Positions 51,921 to 62,372 of a stretch of 64,000 nt of DNA are shown one piece after another. This stretch comes from Neocallimastix lanati (nom. inval.) (Eukaryota; Neocallimastigomycota; Neocallimastigomycetes; Neocallimastigales; Neocallimastigaceae). The notes below the pieces were generated by a model that searched no databases, had not been told where the DNA came from, and saw only the letters and a program-made list of their open reading frames with translations. Positions within the stretch are counted from its first letter, which is position 1. Every line of letters begins with the position of its first letter. The DNA is taken from positions 36,001-100,000 of the forward strand of contig JACVTC010000170.1 of assembly GCA_016946835.1 (NCBI GenBank), given 5' to 3'. The translations under genes and the position numbers were made by a program.

Positions 51921-52135
51921 CACAATGTCATCCTGTGAAGAAACCTCCACAGCAGTATTTATCTCCAATTGAGATTTCATTATTTATCATTTTCATTAAA
52001 TATGTCATTAATGAATAAGTAAAACAAAATTGATGAGAGGGGACAGTCTTAACGAACACCTTTACTTAATACTAAATGAATTACGATTAATTGTTCATCA
52101 ACCCTTTCACAAGCCATGAAAGATAAGTATAAGTT
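51921..52135 (-). pseudogene. LINE-type (non-LTR) reverse transcriptase relic
   Basis: Translation of the minus strand gives KGVR-stop-DCPLSSILFYLFINDIF. This corresponds to the conserved GVRQGCPLSP-LF-LFINDI block of non-LTR RT, with the Gln codon turned into TAA. After two stops the next frame reads EISIGDKYCCGGFFT and then, with one extra base, DDIV. That is the FADD active-site region in its usual position. Upstream of the block the residues (DEQLIVIHLVLS) fit the segment before GVRQG. Only this palm fragment is left; ends and ORF1 are not seen. Confidence 0.75.
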
Positions 52136-52722
52136 TTTTTAATAAAATTATAGCACTAACCTCTGATCCTAAGTGATGGAAGAATATATATTATAATATT
52201 AATTATAATATTATAATTTAAAAGGAAATAAATAAATTAAAAAAAAAAAATTATAAATATATAAAAAAATTAAATAAATATAAATAAATAAATAAATAAA
52301 AATTAAATTTAATAAATTTTTTTCATCATTTAATTGATTTACTTTTTTTTTTTTTTTATGTCTTTTTTTTTTTTTTTTTTTTTTATTTATTTACTTATAA
52401 AATATAATTTATCTATTAATTCGTTAATTATTTATATTTTATGATAGTTTATTTTTATTTTTACTATTATACATATATAGATAGATAGATATTTAAATAT
52501 TTATATATATATATATATATATATATTTTTTTTAGGTCTTTTTTTTTTTTTTTACTTTTTTTTTATTTTTTTATAAAAATATAATTTATCAATTTATTAA
52601 TTCATTAATTATGAATAAGGTTTAAAATTTTATATTTTTGTGATAGTTTATTTTTATTATAAAATAATTATACATTTTTTTTTAGATAGTTTTTATTATT
52701 AATATATATATATTTATTAATT
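52136..52722. other. AT-rich spacer, 3' of ATG3
   Basis: Poly(T) runs (52344-52384, 52539-52552), GATA and TA repeats. The ATG3 transcript presumably ends here. A second TTTATTTATAAAATATAATTTATC-type block is duplicated (about 52385 and 52562). Confidence 0.55.
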
Positions 52723-52926
52723 TTATTTTTCTAAACTAATGGTGAAATCGTAATTAATTGTTGGTAAAACACTACTCATAAACTAATAGAATTCCATAGA
52801 AAGATTAGAAAGAACCATTAAATGAATGTATCAATTTGATAGAAATAAATAATAATTAATTATATAAATAAAAATATAGGATTAGTATTAATATTCTTAA
52901 GTTTATTTTATTATTATTATTATTAC

Positions 52927-52981
<55 letters not shown>

Positions 52982-53350
52982 TATTATTATTATTATTATT
53001 ATTGTTGTTGTTGTTGTTATTATTATTATTGTTATTGTTATCTTTTCTTACCTTTAAAAATATTAATAATGCCATATCTGGTCGAATTTCATGTCCAGCT
53101 TCTAACATACTATCCACTATTTTTTTGGTGACATTAGCATGACGACAGGGATGAACGGTTGCTAAAGAATAGTTTTCATGAGGGTGAGTTTCAATGGTCA
53201 CTGTTTTTTTAGCATGATCTTCAGAGATATCTTCAAATATTTGTTCGTGGGTTAAAGGAATATGATTTTCATCAAAACCAAATAACCAAATTCTTGGAGT
53301 TTGATAACCTTTATCGTAAGTGATACTTTTTTTTATTTTTTTTTTTTTTG

Positions 53351-53404
<54 letters not shown>

Positions 53405-54033
53405 ATAAAATTATTTAATTATTTATTATATATATATATAAAGAGAATTAATTAATTATTCAAATATATTTATAATATAAATATATATTTAATTTTTATT
53501 TATTTTTACCATATATTATAGGTTCTAGTTTTTAAAATATTATCTTCAATGAGTTCATCGGGATCTACCTTATCAAAATCATCTTCGTTCATTATTTCTT
53601 CAAGTTCATCTATATCATCTATATCATCTATTTCTTGTTCATTACTGGTTTCTGTTACAGAGAGTTTTTTCATATCTGAATCTATTTCTTCAATTTGATT
53701 AATATCTTGTTTTTTCATTTGATAGTATGGCTCAATCCATCCATCTTCAGTTATTCTTTCTCCTTCATCTTCTGCAGCACATTCCATATCTTTTGCTCTA
53801 TTAACACAAGGTACATTCTTTGTAATAAGATATTGCTTATCCTCTGGCAAATAGTTACGTTTTTTTTCTTTGACACCACCACTCCATGACCATGTTGGAC
53901 ACTTGGATACTAAAAAATCACCAGCTTGTACAAATTCTTCTGGAGTTAAAACTCCTGCTTCAAAAAATCTGGATTCTTTTAATATTGGTGTAATTTTATC
54001 TTTTAAATTATTATAAATAGTATAAAATCTCAT
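52723..54033 (-). CDS. ATG3: ATG3, autophagy E2-like enzyme (three exons)
   Basis: Exons at 54033-53510, 53325-53052 and 52782-52723 join in frame to a 285-residue protein. Intron 1 is GTAAAA...AG and intron 2 is GTAAGA...TTAG. Atg3 transfers Atg8/LC3 from E1 Atg7 to phosphatidylethanolamine on the growing autophagosome. Visible landmarks are the amphipathic N-terminus (residues 1-20), [13 protein letters not shown] and [25 protein letters not shown], an acidic disordered Atg7-binding region (85-165), [20 protein letters not shown], and the catalytic HPC with Cys235 in VHPCRHANV (yeast Cys234). The final exon gives [19 protein letters not shown], the typical Atg3 end. Length is slightly below yeast (310). 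Intron 1 is largely poly(A)/poly(T). Intron 2 carries ATT/GTT repeats that would read as poly-Asn if retained. No lesion is seen; this is a functional housekeeping gene. Confidence 0.96.
52910..53035. repeat. (ATT)n/(GTT)n repeat within ATG3 intron 2
   Basis: A trinucleotide array of about 120 bp inside the intron. On the coding strand it would encode Asn repeats. Confidence 0.9.
53350..53402. repeat. Poly(A) run inside ATG3 intron 1
   Basis: About 53 A on the plus strand (T on the transcript), 24 bp from the exon 2 acceptor. It probably serves as, or extends, a pyrimidine tract. Confidence 0.9.
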
Positions 54034-54456
54034 TATTACTATTAGTATTAATATAATATTAATATAATATTTATATATGATATTTAATATATATATGTAT
54101 AAATATTTTTTTTTCTAAAAATAAAAAATTAAAAAAAGAAAAAAAGAAAATCAATATTTCTTTTTTATATACTTTTTTTTTTTTTTAATGTCCATATGTA
54201 TATAAATAATAAAATAAATTGATATAAATATAAAATTAATAAATATTTATATATAATATATTGTATTAATGGAATAATTAGGAATATATTATATAATGTA
54301 TTAATAATGCTATATTTTTTTATAGCATTATATGTAGACATAACTGAATTTAAAATTTTATTAAATTTTAAAAAATTTTGAATAATCTTTAATAAATATA
54401 TATATATATATATTTAAATTATGATTCTATTTCAAATTTTTCAAATGTTAAAAAAA

Positions 54457-54504
<48 letters not shown>

Positions 54505-55440
54505 AAAAATAAAATATTAAATGATTAAAGTTGTTAAGTTCATAGAAAAAAATTTTTTTCGTTTTTTTATATTTCTTTAAAAAAAAAGTTGTTTAAATTA
54601 TATATAAAAAAAATTTTTTTTAAATGTTAAAATAAACTATTATCAAAAAATTAGTATAGCTAATTTTAATATATATTTATTGATATATTTTATAAACTGC
54701 CTTTTATTATTATTATTATTATTTCTTTTTTACATCCATAAATTTGGATATATAGATTTTTAATAATAATTTATTTTATAATAATAAATTTTTTATTTTT
54801 ATTATGAATTTAAATTTATATTAATATTATATATATTACAATATATTATATATTATATTTAAAATGATTCGTATCGTATATATATGAATATATATATTTT
54901 TTTTTTGGAATTAACTTTTAGTTCTTTTTTTTTTTTGTATTAAAAAAATTAACATTTTTTTCTTTTGTTGTTTTTATAATAATTAAAGATTATAAACTAT
55001 AATTATAAATTAATATAAAATTAAAAAAAAAAAAAAAAAAAAATTAAAAAAGAAAAGTGAAGTTAGAATATTATATTAATAATTATATATTATTAAAATT
55101 ATATTGATATGACAGTTTATGACCTTTTTTTTTATTTTTTTTATTTAGTTATATGTATTGTTATTATAAGAACATATATCAATATATATTTTGATTATAA
55201 ATTTGATATGAATCAAATACCTGACTTTTTAAATTTAATTTTTAAATATATAAATATATTATATATAATTATTTTTTATATTATTATTATATTAATATTA
55301 TTTATATTTTTATTATTTTATTATTATTTTATTATTATTTTATTATTATTTTATTATTATTTATTTGATTATTTCTTTTGTTCTTTAATTTTTTTCCTTT
55401 ATCATTATTATAATTTAAATTGTTCTGATAATCTAGCCAT
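54034..55440. other. AT-rich spacer upstream of ATG3
   Basis: Contains a poly(A) run at 54454-54502 and another at 55023-55042. A 117-codon frame at 55109-55462 is Ile/Phe/Tyr/Leu-rich and derives from ATT/TTTA repeats, so it is not called. Confidence 0.6.
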
Positions 55441-55930
55441 AGTTTCAGTATCATATCGATAATCTTTCATTCTTATTAATAATTCTTCAAATATTGTCCA
55501 TACTCCTTCCTTCAACTACTTTTAATTTACAACCATCACTCCATTCTTTATAAATTTGACTTTTGAAGTGGACTATTTTCTTCTTCCATTTCTTATTTCA
55601 TTTCCATATTTTCTCTACCACTGACACTTTGAGTGGTAATAATTGATGAAAAATAAAATAATTTTTCTTAGAATCTTCATAATTTGGGTAGTAGTAAAGA
55701 ATATAGATGACAATATAATTGGTGGTCTTCTCCAGTATTAGGTTCAGTTAAATCAATGGAGAAGGATTGAACATAAAGAAATATATGATAGTAAGAAGTT
55801 ACAATTTCAATTGTTGTAGTTGCTACCAGTAGTAGTAATAACCAGTGACATTGGAATCATCTAGTTGTTCAACTATGACCTATTGAACTTTTGATTCACG
55901 TTTGTGATGAGTTTCAATAAATTCATCGAA
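55441..55930 (-). pseudogene. Decayed protein-coding sequence, family not recognised
   Basis: This stretch has coding-like composition against its flanks. Minus-strand translations give plausible protein fragments in different frames: EFIETHHKRESKVQ, SIDLTEPNTGEDHQLYCHLY, KIVHFKSQIYKEWSDGCKLK and IRMKDYRYDTETMARLSEQ. Many stops and frame changes separate them. No single intron model joins them, so it is most likely a dead gene. I cannot name the family. Confidence 0.45.
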
Positions 55931-56051
55931 GATATTCTTATGTATATATAGAATAAAATTAAAAAAAAAAAAAAAAAAATTTAAGAATTAATAAATTATA
56001 ATAAATAAATAAATATATTACTGTCTATTTATTAATTATTTGTAGAAGTGT

Positions 56052-56089
<38 letters not shown>

Positions 56090-56249
56090 TATACGTATAT
56101 ATATATATACACTTATTTTAGCTTGATGATACTGCACAAGTTAATTAATGCTCATAAATTAGCTGAAAGAGATGAAAAAGTTTATTCTTTTCAATTAAAA
56201 AATGGTAATTATTCAATAAATAGAATATATACATAGAAAATAATCAATC

Positions 56250-56507
56250 AATAATAAATAATAAATAATAAATAATAAATAATAAATAATAAATAATAAA
56301 TAATAAATAATAAATAATAAATAATAAATAATAAATAATAAATAATAAATAATAAATAATAAATAATAAATAATAAATAATAAATAATAAATAATAAATA
56401 ATAAATAATAAATAATAAATAATAAATAATAAATAATAAATAATAAATAATAAATAATAAATAATAAATAATAAATAATAAATAATAAATAATAAATAAT
56501 AAATAAT
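56250..56507. repeat. (AATAAAT)n heptanucleotide array, about 36 units
   Basis: Perfect 7-bp units over about 255 bp. A similar shorter array lies at 63.05-63.16 kb. Confidence 0.95.
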
Positions 56508-56777
56508 TAAATAATTAAATAATAGAAAATTGAATAATGAATAATTGAATAATAAATAAATAAATAAAATTAAATAAATAAAATTAAATAGATTAAAAAT
56601 ATAAATTTACTTGATACGATGAAAAAACAATAACCATGGTCATAAATTTCCTTATTACACCTTAAATCAGTAATTTAATTAATACTAATACTTATATTTT
56701 TAAATAGTGAAAATAGTATAATAATTTTCATTTTTATTAATATTGACATATCTATTATAAAATGAATGATTAATGAA

Positions 56778-56966
<189 letters not shown>

Positions 56967-57175
56967 AAAATATATTTGAAAAAGTTGAATATCTAATGAA
57001 AAATAAAAATAAAACATATTATAAAAATAAAAATAAAAATAAAAAAAATATTAATAAAAATAAAAATAAAAATAAAAAATATTAATAAAAATAAAAAATA
57101 TTAATAAAAATAAAAAAAGTGAAAGCCTTATTTTCATAGGAATTTCAATGTTCTATTAAACTATTTCTATACTTA

Positions 57176-57206
<31 letters not shown>

Positions 57207-57691
57207 TAATATCAATGTATTCCTTACTTTATTATTACCTTACTTCATAGTGAAGACACATAAATTTTATTATTTCATTATTTTAATTTATTTATTTTTA
57301 TTTAGTTCATCTATTTTTATTAATTATTATTATTTTTTTTAATAATTTTAATTATTTTTATCTATGTTATTTAACTATTACTATTATTATTTTTTTTTTT
57401 AATTATTCTAATTATTTTTATTTATGTTATTTACTTTAAATATAATATTTTAAGATAATTATAATAATATAATGGTATCTAGTAAAATATAATTTATAAA
57501 AATAGTAATCTTATAAATTATATTATTTCTATAGAGATAAAATATGAAAGATATATGAAAAAAAAAAATTCTTTTTTTTTTTTTATTTTAATTTTTTTTC
57601 TCTTATTTTATTGTTTTCTATTAATATTAATTGGTATAAAAATAAGAAAAAGGATTGACCTTTTATATTAAATATGTATATATATATTTTT

Positions 57692-58270
57692 CTATTCATG
57701 TTTAAAAGTATCAAAAGCAATAGCAAAACATATCATTAATGCTAAATCAACCATTGGTGCTATTTCAATATAATAGTAATTTTTCTTGAAGAAATTAGAT
57801 TTGAAATGAATTCTACCAACAAGAGTAGCATTTTCACCTTTACTATTAAAAATTAAAGCTTCCTTACTTCCATTATTGAATTTCATAACAAGTTTTTCTT
57901 CACTATGAGTAGCTTTGTTATGAAAGGAAAGTTTTAAAGCTTTTTGAGATAAGGTATAATCTTTAGCTACCGTACCTATGGCTTTCTTTGGATTATAGAT
58001 TTCATGTTTAAATTTGAGAAGGCCGATAGAACGAATACCAAGAATCTTGGATCCATTCATATCTTTAAGAACTTTTCCATCCGTATAACAGGTATTCTTA
58101 TTTTTACATTTGAAATATTCTTTCTTATTAATATCTCTAATGACACAAGTCCTTCCATTATAAGAAATATTTTCTTCTAATACTAAAATGGTGGGTTCAT
58201 TCTTAACGTAGCGTTCATCCGTAGTTAAAATTACTGCTTTTGGCTTAACATCCTTCAATGCAACAGTCAT
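57692..58270 (-). CDS. LURP-one-related protein 6, most divergent of its subgroup
   Basis: A 192-residue intronless LOR protein. Landmarks are DERYVKNEPTILVLEENI (18-35), EYFKCKNKNTCYTDGK (51-66), SKILGIRSIGLLKF, SFHNKATHSEEKLVMKF (115-131) and IEIAPMVDLALMICFAIAFD (168-187). In the hallmark the near-invariant Gly of APGVD is Met (APMVD). The GKEKEG strand is reduced to SKGENATLVGRI. These changes suggest altered or relaxed function, although the frame is intact. It lies on the same strand as all other LOR copies and groups with the genes at 40.5 and 48.6 kb. Confidence 0.83.
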   Translation of the reverse strand: MTVALKDVKPKAVILTTDERYVKNEPTILVLEENISYNGRTCVIRDINKKEYFKCKNKNTCYTDGKVLKDMNGSKILGIRSIGLLKFKHEIYNPKKAIGTVAKDYTLSQKALKLSFHNKATHSEEKLVMKFNNGSKEALIFNSKGENATLVGRIHFKSNFFKKNYYYIEIAPMVDLALMICFAIAFDTFKHE

Positions 58271-60178
58271 TTTTCCTTTCTTTATTAATTAATTATTATT
58301 AAATCTATATATATATAAAAATTATTTTCTTTTATTTTTTTTTATACTGAAAATGATATTTTAATAGTTGTTTTCTTTAAAGGTAAACTAATAAAATTAT
58401 TTTATTTTCTTTTATTTATATATATATATTAATAAAATATTATATATTATTAAAAATGTTCGTTTTTTTTTTTTCTTTTTTCTTATAATAATATAAAATA
58501 TTTTTAGTTCGTTTTTGTTTTTAATAATTATTAATTATTAAATTATTTATTTTATTTTATTTTTGCTTTGTTTTTATTTTTTGATATTACTATTTAAAAT
58601 AAAAAAAAAAAAAAAAGAAAGAATCTTTCTTTTTGGTTTGTTTTTTGATACAAAAATAATAATGATTATAATAAATATTTTTTATTTAAATTTTAAATTT
58701 TTTTTAATTTTTTCAAAGAATTTAAAATTTCAATGGAGGAAATCTACTTTAAATAGTTTTTTTTTTTTTTTTAAAAAAAAAAAAATTGTGTTAGTATAAT
58801 ATATTAAATGATTTATTAATATATATTATATTTTTTATTTTAAATAATAATAATACAATAATCAATCATCAAAATACAATTTAAATTTTTTTTTTTAAAA
58901 AAAATTTGATAAATAATAATTATTAATTATTAATAATAAATTCTATATAAAAATAAATTCCTGTCATACTTTCAATCATAAGTAATTTTTTATTTTGATT
59001 TTTATATATATTTCATTATATTATATTATATTGTATTGTTAACTTTAAAAAATTTTATTATTTTTTTTTCGAATATTCTATAAGATCAACAAATAGAAAA
59101 TAATCATAAAAAATTGATTTTAAATATTGAAGAGATATATTTAGTGAAAAGAATTTTAGAATAACCCTAGAATAATAATTATAATAATAATAATAATAAT
59201 AATAATTAAGGTCATTTTCTTTTAAAAATTTTAAGAAAAATCGAAATAATATATAATTAATAATTTATAAAATAATTAACACTTAATAATTAATGAATAA
59301 TGATTAACAATAATTATAACCACAATTATATTAAATAATATTAGCAAAATGATGATTAATAAACATATTATATTAATAATAAAATTAAAAATAAAATAAT
59401 TGTTAATAATTATTAATCATTTATTATTTATTTATATATATATTTTTTTTATTGTTCAAACAAGTATATCAAAATAAAATAATAATGGTAATTGTTATTT
59501 TTAACAATTTTTTATGTATAGAAAAACATAACTATATAGTAATTAAAAAACTTAAAAAATAATTTTAGTGAATGAAAATTAATATATGTATATATATTAT
59601 ATATATTTTACTGTTTACTGTTTATTTACATTTTTTTTTTTGTCATTAGTTTAATTCTATTTAAAAGAAAAATAAACATTATATTTAAAAAATGAAAAAA
59701 TTATTCATAAAACTTGAATATAAATATGTAAGTGGTTATATTAATACGATAAATCAATAAAAAAAATTAATATGTTTATAGTAAAATATTTAATTTTTTT
59801 TTTTTTGGTATATATAATTAAAAATATAAGTAATTATAATAGCTCTTTATTATATAAAGTATTTAATTAATAATAACAGGGAAGAAACATTTTTGTATAG
59901 ACATTAATTTTTAATTTTTAATCAAGTAAAGTTAAAAAAAAAAAAATTAAAATAAAAAAAAAATTGATAATAAAAAAAAAATAAAATATAATAAAGAAGA
60001 ATTATGTAATATCTCAAAAAAAATAAAAATAAAAAAAATAAAAATAAAAATTAAAAATAAAAATTAAAATTAAAATTAAAATAAAAATAAAAATAAAAAT
60101 AAATAAAAAATAAAAAATTAATATCTCAAAAAAAAAAAAATCCTATCAAAAGGATTCTTTGATCAAAAATTTTTAAAA
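58271..60178. other. AT-rich spacer
   Basis: Homopolymers, TA runs, an (AAT)n run near 59176-59205 and (AAAAAT)n-type repeats near 60.02-60.12 kb. No gene is seen. Confidence 0.65.
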
Positions 60179-60423
60179 ATGATAGCTTATAATGATTATC
60201 CACTTTCACAGGCTATTTCTAATAATGTTGAAATAGTTTAACTATTAATAAATTGTGTCAATAGTAATACTATTATTTTATGATTAAATAAAGAGGATAT
60301 TGAAGATGTTTCAAAAAATTGATAATGAAATTCTTCAACCCATGCAATACTGATTTAAAAATAGAAAATTCTATTTATTAAAAACTATGAAGAAATTAAA
60401 ATAAATATATTTAATTTTATTTA
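60179..60423 (+). pseudogene. Ankyrin-repeat protein relic
   Basis: From an ATG at 60179 the frame reads AYNDYPLSQAISNNVEIV, stop, LLINCVNSNTIIL, stop, LNKEDIEDVSK. In a shifted frame this is followed by KIDNEILQPMQY. The ankyrin pattern (DYPL-x-x-AI-x-NN-x-EIV-x-LLI) is clear for about one repeat. Multiple stops and a frameshift show that it is dead and only a fragment. Asn-rich ankyrin proteins of this style are common in gut fungi. Confidence 0.55.
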
Positions 60424-60730
60424 ATACAAATATAAACATTTTTTTTGATTTAAAAATAAGGTATTAATTAATTATTTAAAAAATGGAAATAAAAATAAAA
60501 AAAAAAACAAACAATAAAATAATTAAAACAAAAAAAAAAAAAAAAAAAATAATGCAATTTAATACATAAATATATATAACATATTATAATTAAATATAAT
60601 AATTAAAAAAAAATACAAAGGTAAAGAACATTTTATAGTGTAGAGAGATACATAAAAAAAAATGAAAAGAAAATGAAATAATTAAAATGAAATAATGTTA
60701 ATAAAATAAAATTTTGTTTTATTTTTAAAA
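60424..60730. other. A-rich spacer
   Basis: AAAT/AAAAAT repeats and a short poly(A) run (60530-60549). Nothing gene-like is seen. Confidence 0.6.
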
Positions 60731-60887
60731 GTAAGTAGTTGGCTCTGCTTTCCCTCGAGGATCGCGTAGGGTGCTTCTATATGGAATTTCTTTGCTTATG
60801 GGGAGTTGAGAGCGCCTACGCCGTACTGGTATGGCAGTTAATCATACACCCATATTACTATATGGGGGAAGACCAAAGTCTTCAGTC

Positions 60888-60942
<55 letters not shown>
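60731..60942 (+). ncRNA. GC-rich structured island with a long poly(A) end (SINE-like or retroposed RNA)
   Basis: About 160 bp of balanced base composition followed by an A run of more than 45. Pairings seen are GCGTAGG (60774-60780) with CCTACGC (60815-60821), a CCCATA-TTACTA-TATGGG hairpin (60849-60866), and a GAAGAC-CAAA-GTCTTC hairpin (60868-60883) just before the A run. An open frame of about 50 codons before the Lys run is probably accidental. No good Pol III A/B boxes are found and it does not look like U1-U6, 5S, 7SL or tRNA. It may be a retroposed small RNA, a SINE, or the 3' end of another retroposon. Confidence 0.4.
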
Positions 60943-60949
<7 letters not shown>

Positions 60950-61221
60950 AGTAAATACCAATAAAATAAATATATAAATATAAATAATTGAGCGAATATT
61001 CATAAATATATAAATAGACATATATGTAAAAGAATAAAAATATAACAAATAAAAAGGTAGATATATATATCCTTATTTTTATAAAACATACAATAAGAAC
61101 AAAATCTATAATATTATTATCATTTATATAAATTAATTATTATAAAAAATAATAAATTTAAATAATACACTTTTCTATCATTGTTATAAACTAGAAAATA
61201 TTTAAATTTATAATTAAAAAT
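60943..61221. other. AT-rich spacer between two GC islands
   Basis: Plain AT sequence of about 280 bp without motif. Confidence 0.6.
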
Positions 61222-61410
61222 CTTTTTTTTTTTTTTTATATTTTACTTCCATTGTGAACCACCCTTATTTCAGTCCCCCTCAAGGGCATAGGAATACTAA
61301 GGTAGTCACAACACTTCCATATGCTTTCGCATACGCGGATATTGTCCCTACTGGACGGCCTTACTGAGTGTTCAGCATTGGCTCTGGCATGTATGTTATT
61401 ACTGAGAATT
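61222..61410 (-). ncRNA. Second GC-rich island, opposite orientation, poly(A) end on the minus strand
   Basis: A T16 run at 61222-61237 (A on the minus strand) is followed by about 165 bp of balanced composition. It has small hairpins TATGC-TTTC-GCATA (61319-61332) and GTCC-CTACT-GGAC (61344-61356), and CCCTT/AAGGG arms. The minus strand is open for about 55 codons in one frame, but no ATG start or family is evident; two other frames also look protein-like, so coding is doubtful. It shares no clear sequence with the island at 60.7 kb. Confidence 0.35.
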
Positions 61411-62338
61411 TATTTTTAAATAATATTATTTACCAATCAAGAAATACAAATAAACAAATAATATATTATAATATTTAAAAAATTCAAATTTATTTAATAT
61501 AAAATCATAAGGAAAGGATATAAAAATTTTTTTCAGTTATTTTAATTAAAAAAAATAATAATAATAATAAATAATTAAATAATAAAAAATTAAATAATAT
61601 ATAATAAATAATAAATACTAATACTATGTAATAATAGTAATATAAAATAATAGGGAAAAGTAAAAAATTTTTTTTGTTATTTAAATTTAAAAAAAAAATA
61701 ATAACAATAATAATTAATAAATAATAATTAATAATTAATAATTAATTAAATAAGAAATAAATAATACATAATAATAATTGAATAAATAAATAATAATAAT
61801 AATTGAATAATTGAATAATAAATAATAAATAATAAATTATAAATAATAATAAATAATTAAATAATTAAATAATAAATTATAATTTTTTTTTTAAAAAAAA
61901 TATTATATATATGAAAATAATTCATTTTATTAATATATAAAGATAAATAAATAAAACTATATTTATATTTAAGTAAATATGTATATTTATATTAATATAT
62001 AAATATTGCTTTATATTTAAATATTGTTAAATATTTATTTATATATATAAATCATTTAAATATTTAAATATAAACTATATAAATATATACTTTTATTTAC
62101 CTATAAAAAATATAATTAAATCTATGTTTATATTTTTGTTTTCCCTTTTTATTAAATAAAGCAACAATAAAATAAAATAATATTAAAATAATATAAAATA
62201 AAATGATATGATATGAAGTTTTTAATATTACTAAATTAGAAATAAATAATTCTCATTCTATAGTATTTATTATATAAATAATTATAAAATATATAAAATA
62301 GTATAAAATATATAAAATATAATATGAAATTTATAAAA

Positions 62339-62372
<34 letters not shown>

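Noticed and set aside
55109-55462. 117-codon frame with membrane-like composition
   Set aside because: Ile/Phe/Tyr/Leu-rich because of ATT and TTTA repeats; the GC content does not rise and there is no family motif.
60739-60948. 69-codon frame ending in poly-Lys
   Set aside because: The start is placed by chance in a structured GC island, and the Lys run is the A tail; it is better read as a retroposed RNA.
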